Positions 1-6,644 of a DNA stretch of 9,324 nucleotides are shown here, piece after piece (position 1 is the stretch's first letter; each line of letters opens with the position of its first letter). The stretch is taken from contig CALQJH020000053.1 of the NCBI GenBank assembly GCA_943330835.2, positions 1 to 9,324 on the forward strand. The letters run 5' to 3'. The position numbers were made by a program, and so were the translations under genes. Origin of the DNA: Candidatus Kuenenia stuttgartensis (GTDB taxonomy: Bacteria; Bacteroidota; Bacteroidia; Chitinophagales; Chitinophagaceae). The notes beneath the pieces are model-generated. The model was not told where the DNA came from. It was given only the letters and a program-made list of their open reading frames with translations, and ran no database searches.

Positions 1-356
1 AGTATTTCAATATTGAGCGAATGGCTAGCGTTGAAGTATTAGAAACTCCCATGGAGCATGAAGCCCAGCATGAATTCCACAAGCCTGATATTTTTGGTTT
101 CCAGGGCAAGAGCATGAATAAGGAAATTGAATTGCAAATGACTATGAGGGCTTACCTGGTATTTAAAGAAGAATATCCCATGAGTGCTGCATTCATTAAG
201 CAAATACCTGATAGTGGCAAGTATTATTTCAAAGCAAATGTGCAGAGCTATAAAGCACCAGGACGTTTTGTAATGGGATTTTTAGAGGAAGTAAAAGTGG
301 TTGGCTCAAAAGAATTTATACGGTATATTCAGCGAGTGGTGCAAAGAAATACTTAG
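1..356 (+). CDS. WYL-domain transcriptional regulator, C-terminal fragment (5' end outside window)
   Basis: The reading frame is open to the left edge. An ATG lies at 21, but the in-frame codons before it (YFNIER from position 3) read through without a stop, so the gene starts upstream of the window and the ATG is probably internal. YFNIERMASVEVL matches the pattern that ends WYL domains (aromatic-x-aliphatic-x-R-aliphatic, then an S-V-x-V-L strand). The rest, with an IPDSGKYYF turn, a FVMGFLEE helix and a final EFIRYIQRVV helix, fits the WYL C-terminal extension (WCX) domain. WYL regulators bind DNA through an N-terminal winged helix, not visible here, and usually sense a ligand through the WYL domain. 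They are frequent around defence islands, often as repressors. The gene converges on the defence operon: its TAG stop at 354-356 directly abuts the last minus-strand stop. Whether it regulates the neighbouring genes cannot be judged from here. Identification rests on pattern recall, not alignment. Confidence 0.72.
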   Translation, partial: YFNIERMASVEVLETPMEHEAQHEFHKPDIFGFQGKSMNKEIELQMTMRAYLVFKEEYPMSAAFIKQIPDSGKYYFKANVQSYKAPGRFVMGFLEEVKVVGSKEFIRYIQRVVQRNT

Positions 357-596
357 TTATTTTTTGCGTCTGTATTTACCCCTGGTATGGTAATAATACC
401 TGGAACGGTTCTGATTTTTTATAGCATTTTTATTCGTGCTCACAGGCATGCGTATATGACCTTTTCTGAACTTGCCTTTATAATCAATGCTTGGTTTTAC
501 ATACACTGGCTTTTTCCCTGTTCCTGAATCATTGCTATTGCCGCAAGCCGCCAGCAGAATGAATAGGAAAGCTATTACAAAGTAACGCAGCTTCAT
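357..596 (-). CDS. Small basic lipoprotein of unknown function
   Basis: This 79-residue protein begins with a short lipoprotein signal: K and R at positions 2-4, a hydrophobic core (FVIAFLFILL), and a lipobox LAAC with the lipidated Cys at residue 18, followed by a polar linker (GNSNDSGTGKK). The mature part is strongly basic and rich in Tyr, Asn and Arg near the C-terminus (RSRYYYHTRGKYRRKK). No enzymatic motif is visible. An in-frame ATG six codons upstream would give 85 residues. The internal ATG at 594-596 is preferred because it overlaps the stop of the preceding gene as ATGA, the usual sign of translational coupling, and places the charged signal-peptide start at the N-terminus. It is the last gene of the operon. 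I do not recognise a named function; similar short lipoproteins seem familiar from Bacteroidota genomes, but that is recollection only. It could be an accessory of the upstream TIR-caspase pair or unrelated cargo. Confidence 0.7.
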   Translation of the reverse strand: MKLRYFVIAFLFILLAACGNSNDSGTGKKPVYVKPSIDYKGKFRKGHIRMPVSTNKNAIKNQNRSRYYYHTRGKYRRKK

Positions 597-841
597 GCAA
601 TACAAATTTTCCATACCACATAAGCCAAAGCAAATGGCATGCTTAATAAAAACACAACACTAACCAAACAGCCTCTACTGGTTTTGTTATACACTTTATT
701 GTACAAAGCTTTCTTAGGGTCGGTTATCCAGCCCATACCTCTAGGTGCTTTAAAACCTAGATTGTGACGAATGATGCGCTTTACCGAGGTACGAGCTGCA
801 ATTCGTTTGGTGATTGAAGGTATGCGGAATCCGAATTTCAT
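593..841 (-). CDS. Small basic protein with one C-terminal membrane segment, unknown function
   Basis: This 82-residue protein has a very basic N-terminal part (residues 1-57, with many Lys and Arg), containing GFKAPRGMGW and PKKALYNKVYNKTS, which look like conserved family motifs. One hydrophobic segment of about 20 residues follows (about 58-79, CLVSVVFLLSMPFALAYVVW) and ends almost at the C-terminus. By the positive-inside rule the basic part should face the cytoplasm, giving a tail-anchored arrangement. The start is 8 nt after the TAG stop of the caspase gene, and the stop overlaps the lipoprotein start by 4 nt, so it is almost certainly cotranscribed and coupled. I recall similar short proteins annotated as hypothetical or phage proteins in several phyla, but assign no function. 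Membrane-anchored small proteins next to defence genes can be effectors or sensors; here this is only a possibility. Confidence 0.68.
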   Translation of the reverse strand: MKFGFRIPSITKRIAARTSVKRIIRHNLGFKAPRGMGWITDPKKALYNKVYNKTSRGCLVSVVFLLSMPFALAYVVWKICIA

Positions 842-849
842 ATTTGTCT

Positions 850-1797
850 CTATAATTTATTTTCTGAAGCAAGTCTCCAATATTGATAACCTATTGCTGT
901 CAATCTGCATGACTTAGAATTCATTGCAGCATAATACATATGTTCCTCATCTACTGGCACAACGAGTCCAATTTTGACATATTCTTGAAGCAGTTTGAAA
1001 GTTTTCACTTTCAGCATATCATGATTTTCAAAAGTGTCTTCAAATTCAGGGTTCAATTTAAAATGTTCATTTGGGCTAGGAAATAATTCAACTATCATTC
1101 TCAGTTTATCAATTGGAACTCGTGGATTTATTTTTCTTAATTGAACAAATTTTGAAACATTGGTTTTAAATATAGGTCTTTGATCCCACGCACCTAAAGC
1201 TTCATCAACATAAGCATAAACACTACCTGGTGTTACATTACCTCTTAAATCAGCTGCTCCACCTTCAAAAGCATCTAAAAGAAGGGAAGTGAAAACTCCG
1301 CCACCATTTACTTCTATGGAAGGTTCGTTATCTCTACAAGCTGTTAAAACTGTAATACCATCGGAAATCTGTGCTAAAGTTGAATCGCCAAAATTAGGAT
1401 TCCCAAATATTCCTGAATGACAACAATCAAGAATAATTACTTTGTCTCTTGCACCTGAACGATTAGCTATTTTAAGAATATCATCCATGCTTATTCCTTC
1501 ATCATATCTTTCATAATCACTAGTAACAAGATAACCTCCTGTGGATTTAATTAATCCATGTCCTGAAAAATAAAAAAGAGCTACATCGGGTGTTCCTTCA
1601 AATAGTTTTTCAATTGCTTCCCGAATCTTAGCTTTAGTAGCAGATTCACCTGGGTCAGTTATTAATTTGACACTAAAGTTTGGGGAGCCGTCCGAATGTT
1701 TTTCTAAAACATTTGCAATTTCAATTGCATCCTTTACACAACCATTAAGAGGTGCGGAAGGGTAATTATTAATTCCTATTACTAATGCCTTTCTCAT
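850..1797 (-). CDS. Caspase-like (peptidase C14) protease, candidate effector of a type IV Thoeris TIR-caspase system
   Basis: The 315-residue protein opens with the caspase-fold strand and loop (MRKALVIGINNYPSAPLNGC) and carries both halves of the C14 dyad: His80 in FYFSGHGL (75-82) and Cys126 in IILDCCHSG (121-129; the second Cys of the pair is catalytic by analogy with metacaspases). The C-terminal end of the caspase fold (GVFTSLLLDAFEGGAA, 167-182) is followed by a distinct domain from about 225 to 315, with a conserved-looking VVPVDEEHMYYAAMNSKSC segment (279-297) and a closing LTAIGYQYWRLA helix. In type IV Thoeris the partner TIR enzyme makes a cyclic ADP-ribose isomer (reported as N7-cADPR) that activates the protease, which then degrades cell proteins. 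The C-terminal domain is my candidate for the ligand sensor. The gene starts 3 nt after the TIR gene stop. There is no signal peptide, so it should act in the cytoplasm. Protease identity is near certain; assignment to type IV Thoeris rests mainly on the TIR partnership. Confidence 0.93.
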   Translation of the reverse strand: MRKALVIGINNYPSAPLNGCVKDAIEIANVLEKHSDGSPNFSVKLITDPGESATKAKIREAIEKLFEGTPDVALFYFSGHGLIKSTGGYLVTSDYERYDEGISMDDILKIANRSGARDKVIILDCCHSGIFGNPNFGDSTLAQISDGITVLTACRDNEPSIEVNGGGVFTSLLLDAFEGGAADLRGNVTPGSVYAYVDEALGAWDQRPIFKTNVSKFVQLRKINPRVPIDKLRMIVELFPSPNEHFKLNPEFEDTFENHDMLKVKTFKLLQEYVKIGLVVPVDEEHMYYAAMNSKSCRLTAIGYQYWRLASENKL

Positions 1798-1800
1798 GTT

Positions 1801-2214
1801 TTATGAAAGTTTTCTAATGCCTGTAATTATTGATTCTGTGTTCCAGCCTACTACAAGGTCTGCCGCATCTGTTACAACCTTACTTGTTCTCTCTGAACCC
1901 CAAGGTTCAATTGCAAGAATTGGTTTTTTAATTGAAAATTCCCTTGTAGCAATTAAAATTTCCTTATTAATCCATTTACTATGTGTGCTATAAACTCCTG
2001 ACATTAAAATCACAACATGACTTAATTGAATTTGCCTCTTAATAGCCTCATACAATAATTTTTCATTTGGTGCATTATGAATGGGGTCGTCTTTAGGCAC
2101 AGAAAAATTTTTGTAAATAAAGTGTGACCTATTATCTAGCATGCTAGTAAGCTTTGTGTAAGCATCTGAATAATTCCAGGAATGACTAATAAAAAGATTA
2201 TGTGTTTTTGACAT
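1801..2214 (-). CDS. thsB: TIR-like domain protein of the ThsB type (putative NAD-derived signal synthase)
   Basis: This 137-residue protein is a single domain of the MTH538 TIR-like / ThsB family. LFISHSW (7-13) is the first strand and box 1 of the TIR fold; YKNFSVPKDDPIHNAP (34-49) is the family-typical loop; HVVILMSGVYSTHSKW (66-81) is the central strand leading to Trp81; and Glu85 in WINKEI is the likely catalytic glutamate for NAD cleavage. Family members in Thoeris sense phage infection and make ADP-ribose-based signals that activate a partner effector. Here the effector encoded 3 nt downstream is a caspase-like protease rather than the NADase ThsA or a membrane protein, which points to type IV Thoeris. 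The start codon follows hsdR by 25 AT-rich nucleotides, the largest gap in the operon, with no clear Shine-Dalgarno sequence. There is no attached sensor domain, so the phage trigger must act on the TIR domain itself or through other factors. Confidence 0.9.
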   Translation of the reverse strand: MSKTHNLFISHSWNYSDAYTKLTSMLDNRSHFIYKNFSVPKDDPIHNAPNEKLLYEAIKRQIQLSHVVILMSGVYSTHSKWINKEILIATREFSIKKPILAIEPWGSERTSKVVTDAADLVVGWNTESIITGIRKLS

Positions 2215-2239
2215 CTTTAATTGTTTAAAATTATTTTTT

Positions 2240-5200
2240 TTACGCTCTCAACATCCTTTTGATAGTATCCTGCATAGCATGTTTAAATCCTTCATCTTGA
2301 GAAATTAATCGATATAGGTCAAGTTCGTTTTTACGTTGCTTACCCATTACATCATCAAATATTTTATTAAAAGCAATTTCTCTATTTTGATTATCCGTAT
2401 TATCAGCATATTTTTCCTTGAAGTCGGTATGCTCCTTCATTTTTTGAGCTAGATTCACAAATTTTGCTCTTTGTTCTTCTGGAGTTGCTTCCCATCCTTG
2501 AAACCAGCGTTCGTTAAAGCTTTTAATAATTAAGTCCAATTCATCAATTTCAGTATCGCCACCATGTGCGCCTCTAGGATTTGGGTTTTGAGGGTCAACT
2601 TCTGTTTCTGTTGCATCAAGACCAATGCTGTTATTTAATTTAACTCTTTCAAGTCCATAAGTTGAAAGGTCAACAGAATTTAATAAACCATCCAAAGCAT
2701 CTTTTTCATTATCAACAATTACTAACTTCGGAATTAAGAATTTTAAAAACCAAAACAGCTTTTCCCAAGCTGGAACTTCATAAGGCATAATAGATGCCAT
2801 TTGTCCATATATTTTGACAAAATGCTTTGCTTTAATTTTATAATCTGCCTTTGCTTTATCTTCCAATTCCAAAGTGGTATTAAATCGTTCCGCAGCTATA
2901 TCAATAATTGGACTTAGCTCTTGAGCATTTACACCTTTAAAGTATTTTAAAACAAAATCCTCCACTTCACTCCATTCGTAAACACCTGCATCATCCAAAT
3001 TTGATTTTAATTCATGAAGCACATTAATGTCGGTGGCTTTACTTAAAGAAGTTGCAGTATAAAATGGGTCGAAGGATTTTTTTATATCTTCTGTTGCATT
3101 GTAAAAATCGAGTATAAACAAATCTTCCGTTTTCTTACCTAATCTATCTGACGAACGGTTTAATCTCGATAAGGCTTGAACAGCTATTACCCCTTGTAGT
3201 TTTTTATCAACATACATAGCGGTTAACTTTGGCTGGTCATAACCTGTAAGGTATTTATTTGCTACAACCAATATTCTGTATTCATCCATATCAACATAAC
3301 GAGCAATTTTATCAGAAATGTAACCAGGGTCAGTTGGTTTAGCAGTGTCTAATTTTGCTGGAAAATCATTGATACTATCTTCGGTATATTCAATCCCTTT
3401 AATTTTTTTCATTCCTGAAAAAGCGATTGCAATCTTAAATGGATTTCCCCTGTCTTCTAATAATTGCTTCAAAGCAAAGTAATAGTTTATTGCTGATTCG
3501 ATGCTTTGTGATGCAACTATTGCCTTTGCCTTGCCTTTTAATTTCTTAGTATTCACCAATTTTGAAACAAAGTGCTCGAGCATAATTTCTGCTTTTGTAG
3601 CAATTGTTTGTTTGTTTTGCTCAACATAAGTTCTTAGTTTCTTTTGAGCTTTTACAGTATCGAATAGTGGGTTATCCTCTATTGATTTTTTTATTTCATA
3701 ATAGCTTTTATAAGTAGTGTAGTTAGCTAATACGTCTAATATAAACCCTTCTTCAATAGCTTGTTTCATAGAATATAAATGGAATGGTTTGAATTTCCCA
3801 TCTAATTGTTTTACTCCAAATCGTTCTAGTGTATTATTTTTAGGTGTTGCAGTAAAAGCTAAGTATGAAGCATTGCCACGCATTTTTCTTGAACGCATGG
3901 CTTCTAGTATTTTATCTTGTGGGTCTTGTTCTTCTTCCTCTTCGTTTTCTTCGGAGGTATTACCCATTGCTTGATTCATTTTCCCTGCGGCTGTTCCGCT
4001 TTGACTACTGTGGGCTTCATCAATAATCACTGCAAATCGTTTATCGCTTAAATCTGCAATTCCATCAACGATGAAGGGAAACTTTTGAATGGTCGTTATT
4101 ATAATTTTCTTACCGCTTTCTAAACTTTCTTTTAATTCTTTTGATGAGTATGCAGGAGCAACAATATTTTTTACCTCAGAAAACTCTTTGATATTTTCTC
4201 GAAGTTGTTTATCTAATAAGCGCCTGTCAGTTACCACAATAACAGAATCAAAAAGTGGATTGGATACGCCTTTACTTCCTGGTAATGTGTCGTTTTCAGG
4301 ATAGGTTTCTATTAACTGATATGCAGCCCAAGTAATTGAATTTGATTTACCTGAACCAGCAGAATGTTGTATTAAATACGTTTGACCAACTCCCTTTTTG
4401 CTAGCATCTGCTATTAGTTTTCTAACTACATCCAATTGGTGGTAGCGCGGAAAATACAAGGTTTTTTTATTTAGAGGGTCGGTATCTTTTCCGTCAAACC
4501 GAACAAAGTGTTGAATAATATTAGCAACACTATTCCGAGTGAAAATCTCTTCCCATAAATAAGATGTCTTATGACCAAAAGGATTCGGAGGATTGCCTTT
4601 TCCAAATAGTGGCTCACGCTGGCCTAAATTAAACGGTAAAAAGTAAGTACTTCCTCCATCGAGCTTAGTTGTCATATAGGCTTCATCAGTATCTACTGCA
4701 AAGTGAACTATACAACGACCAAAGTTCAATAAGGGTTGAGTTATATCTCTTTTAAATTTATACTGACTTTGTCCATGAACTTTTGCGTTTTGTCCAGTCC
4801 AATGATTTTTTAATTCCATGGTGGCAAAAGGCAAACCATTTATAAAAAGCACCATGTCAATCTCTTCACCTGGATTGGTTAACGAATAGCGTAGTTGTCG
4901 CGTGGTGCTGAACTGATTGTTTTCGAAATTTGCTTTTACAGTTTCACTACTGCTGGCTAATGGCAAAGGATATAGTAATGTAAAATGTGCATCATCTACA
5001 TCCAAACCTTTTCGAAATGAACGAAGGATACCATATTTCTTAATCATGCGATCCAAACGCTCCATGATTTTTAACTTCCAATCACTTTGCTTTTGCAGTT
5101 TGGCTAATTCATCTTTTTGAGTACATTGTAAAAAATCCCAAAAACGCACCTCATCTATGGCGTATTTGGTATTAAAATCTTCTGGTAATCCTAAATAATA

Positions 5201-5344
5201 ACCATTGCCAGAACGATAAAGTTCAGGACGCTCATTTACTGTGTTTAAGGCAATGTTTTGCTGTTTTAACTCCTCAAGACAAGTTCCTGTAAGTCGTTTT
5301 TCGATGATGGCTTCAAGTGCCTGTTCGTTTGTTTTACTTGGCAT
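2240..5344 (-). CDS. hsdR: Type I restriction endonuclease, R subunit (motor and nuclease)
   Basis: The 1034-residue HsdR subunit translocates DNA with ATP and cuts it at a distance when the bound site is unmethylated. The N-terminal nuclease has a PD-(D/E)xK core: Asp163 in EEIDMVLFI, then Glu177 and Lys179 in MELKN, followed by a Q-S-Q-Y motif (192-195). The SF2 motor follows: Walker A SAGSGKS (328-334, Lys333), DEAH box (442-445), FTATP (497-501), motif V-like KYLTGYDQP (697-705) and motif VI QALSRLNR (723-730). The C-terminal part from about 800 is helical and probably docks onto the methylase. Length is normal for the family, with no frameshift. A short acidic insert lies at about 465-474 between the DEAH box and motif III. 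The start overlaps the hsdS end by 11 nt, which implies coupling. All catalytic motifs are intact, so restriction should be active. It acts as HsdR2M2S. Confidence 0.97.
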   Translation of the reverse strand: MPSKTNEQALEAIIEKRLTGTCLEELKQQNIALNTVNERPELYRSGNGYYLGLPEDFNTKYAIDEVRFWDFLQCTQKDELAKLQKQSDWKLKIMERLDRMIKKYGILRSFRKGLDVDDAHFTLLYPLPLASSSETVKANFENNQFSTTRQLRYSLTNPGEEIDMVLFINGLPFATMELKNHWTGQNAKVHGQSQYKFKRDITQPLLNFGRCIVHFAVDTDEAYMTTKLDGGSTYFLPFNLGQREPLFGKGNPPNPFGHKTSYLWEEIFTRNSVANIIQHFVRFDGKDTDPLNKKTLYFPRYHQLDVVRKLIADASKKGVGQTYLIQHSAGSGKSNSITWAAYQLIETYPENDTLPGSKGVSNPLFDSVIVVTDRRLLDKQLRENIKEFSEVKNIVAPAYSSKELKESLESGKKIIITTIQKFPFIVDGIADLSDKRFAVIIDEAHSSQSGTAAGKMNQAMGNTSEENEEEEEQDPQDKILEAMRSRKMRGNASYLAFTATPKNNTLERFGVKQLDGKFKPFHLYSMKQAIEEGFILDVLANYTTYKSYYEIKKSIEDNPLFDTVKAQKKLRTYVEQNKQTIATKAEIMLEHFVSKLVNTKKLKGKAKAIVASQSIESAINYYFALKQLLEDRGNPFKIAIAFSGMKKIKGIEYTEDSINDFPAKLDTAKPTDPGYISDKIARYVDMDEYRILVVANKYLTGYDQPKLTAMYVDKKLQGVIAVQALSRLNRSSDRLGKKTEDLFILDFYNATEDIKKSFDPFYTATSLSKATDINVLHELKSNLDDAGVYEWSEVEDFVLKYFKGVNAQELSPIIDIAAERFNTTLELEDKAKADYKIKAKHFVKIYGQMASIMPYEVPAWEKLFWFLKFLIPKLVIVDNEKDALDGLLNSVDLSTYGLERVKLNNSIGLDATETEVDPQNPNPRGAHGGDTEIDELDLIIKSFNERWFQGWEATPEEQRAKFVNLAQKMKEHTDFKEKYADNTDNQNREIAFNKIFDDVMGKQRKNELDLYRLISQDEGFKHAMQDTIKRMLRA

Positions 5345-6644
5345 CGCTATATACTTTTATTTTGCCCGTTACCGCGCTGTTAACCATTGTTGCTTTGTAT
5401 TCTTTTAGCTTTTCTATTTCTTGCTCTTTTAGGGAAATTGCATTGTCCACCTTAACATTAATATTTTCGACATAAAATCTAATTTCATCCATCTCACTTT
5501 TTGGAGGAATTGGCACTTCAATAGAATTTAAGTTCCCGATTGTTAGTTGATTAATTGTTGATGTCAAAAACATTCCCGAAAGTGCTTTAAATATGGAGGA
5601 ATTTAAGATGCAAAACACATAAGGGTTAATATCTGATCTGAAAACTGTTGTAAATGCCCCAAATGAGTGTCCAACATCAAACTTAGTAGCTAATGCACAT
5701 TTACCTATTAAGTCACGGCTCCCATTTCTTGAGCATATTAAAATGTCTTCCTCTCTTATTAATAATTTTTTAGGAATTCTAGATTTTACATAAGCATTTT
5801 CCTTTTCACCATATCTAAATTTTCCTTCGAATAAATTCGATGACCTTAACACTAAAGTCCCTTCCTCCATATCACATAAGTCATTTGGATTATAAGTAAG
5901 TCCAATGATTGAATTTCCTAAATGTTTCAATCTCTTCACTTCCCATTCCTCAGGAATCTGCCCAATCCATTCAACACCACTGTTCTTCATTTTTACATTA
6001 GGCTTTAGACCACGGGTGACTGCTTTGTGAATGAGTATTTGTCTGCGTTCCTTTAACAGTTCTATTTGTTTCTGTTTGATTTCAATGGCTTGGTCTATCA
6101 AGGCTGTTTTGCGGTCGAGAAAAGCTGCAATGGCTGTTTGTTCTTGTATTGATGGTATACCAACCATTATGGCTTTCATTTCATCATATCTAGTCGTCCA
6201 TAAGTCTGCAACGATACCATGTCCCATTCTATAAAATTCCTCAATGAAGTTGTAAGATTTTAATAGATAATTGCAATAAATCGGATGGATATCTTTTGGT
6301 TCAATTACAATATAAATCAGAGAAACAGACCCATCTTGATACGCAATGCCACTAGACCCCTTTCTATCTGACCGACTATTAATTACAAAGTCCCCTGTCT
6401 TAACCAACTTTCGATTATCACCATCATTGCTTTTTGCAGCGCTATCTAATTGGGGAATTGTTCCATTTTTTGTGACAGATAAGGGTGGGAAATCTTTGTC
6501 AGAAACTTTTGTTTTTCTTTCTTCAAATCGTGTGCCCAAGCGTGTCAAACTCCAACTACTTGGGATTTCACCCAGCCATTCCACTCCAGAATCCTTGTAG
6601 GAAGAATATCTATTTGATGTGATATTTTTAAATGTATCTCCCAT
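5334..6644 (-). CDS. hsdS: Type I restriction-modification specificity subunit with two target-recognition domains
   Basis: HsdS (436 residues) reads the bipartite DNA target for both methylation and restriction. It shows the classical two-fold repeat. The first half begins at about 17 with DSGVEWLGEIPSSW; the second at about 221 repeats it as NSGVEWIGQIPEEW. Each half contains a variable target-recognition domain (about 30-160 and 235-375), followed by an IP-containing hinge and a long helix that acts as a ruler (about 164-210, rich in K, Q and E and ending HKAVT; about 385-427, ending NSAVTG). The start codon overlaps the hsdM stop as TAATG, so translation is coupled. The two recognition domains are dissimilar, so the target should have two different half-sites; the actual sequence cannot be predicted by eye. 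No second specificity gene or invertible repeat is visible here, so phase-variable shuffling has no support in this window. Confidence 0.96.
   Translation of the reverse strand: MGDTFKNITSNRYSSYKDSGVEWLGEIPSSWSLTRLGTRFEERKTKVSDKDFPPLSVTKNGTIPQLDSAAKSNDGDNRKLVKTGDFVINSRSDRKGSSGIAYQDGSVSLIYIVIEPKDIHPIYCNYLLKSYNFIEEFYRMGHGIVADLWTTRYDEMKAIMVGIPSIQEQTAIAAFLDRKTALIDQAIEIKQKQIELLKERRQILIHKAVTRGLKPNVKMKNSGVEWIGQIPEEWEVKRLKHLGNSIIGLTYNPNDLCDMEEGTLVLRSSNLFEGKFRYGEKENAYVKSRIPKKLLIREEDILICSRNGSRDLIGKCALATKFDVGHSFGAFTTVFRSDINPYVFCILNSSIFKALSGMFLTSTINQLTIGNLNSIEVPIPPKSEMDEIRFYVENINVKVDNAISLKEQEIEKLKEYKATMVNSAVTGKIKVYSDAK

Noticed and set aside
381..403. Imperfect inverted repeat (GGTAT / ATACC with a 7-nt loop, plus an outer CC/GG pair) just downstream of the WYL gene stop, with six T residues at 415-420.
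   Set aside because: The stem is short and interrupted by a mismatch, the T run begins about 11 nt after the stem, and the whole element lies inside the lipoprotein coding region, where it encodes the YYYH segment. It is too weak to call a terminator.
597..614. Longer N-terminus for the lipoprotein starting at the ATG at 612-614.
   Set aside because: It would put six extra residues (MENLYC) ahead of a well-formed signal peptide. The ATG at 594-596 has the ATGA overlap with the preceding stop and the expected basic start.
1796..1993. Plus-strand open frame opposite the TIR gene.
   Set aside because: It is fully antisense to a clear TIR-domain gene, has no recognisable protein features and no start context of its own.
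2240..5344. Possibility that the large helicase-nuclease belongs to a newer defence system (such as a DISARM- or BREX-like ATPase) rather than type I restriction.
   Set aside because: It has the HsdR nuclease core followed by the HsdR-type motor in the expected order and size, and lies directly beside hsdS and hsdM with overlapping ends.
5940..6610. The two similar DNA segments at the starts of the hsdS halves, considered as recombination sites for specificity switching.
   Set aside because: They share protein-level similarity but no long identical run, and no second hsdS copy, inverted cassette or recombinase gene is present, so shuffling within this window has no support.
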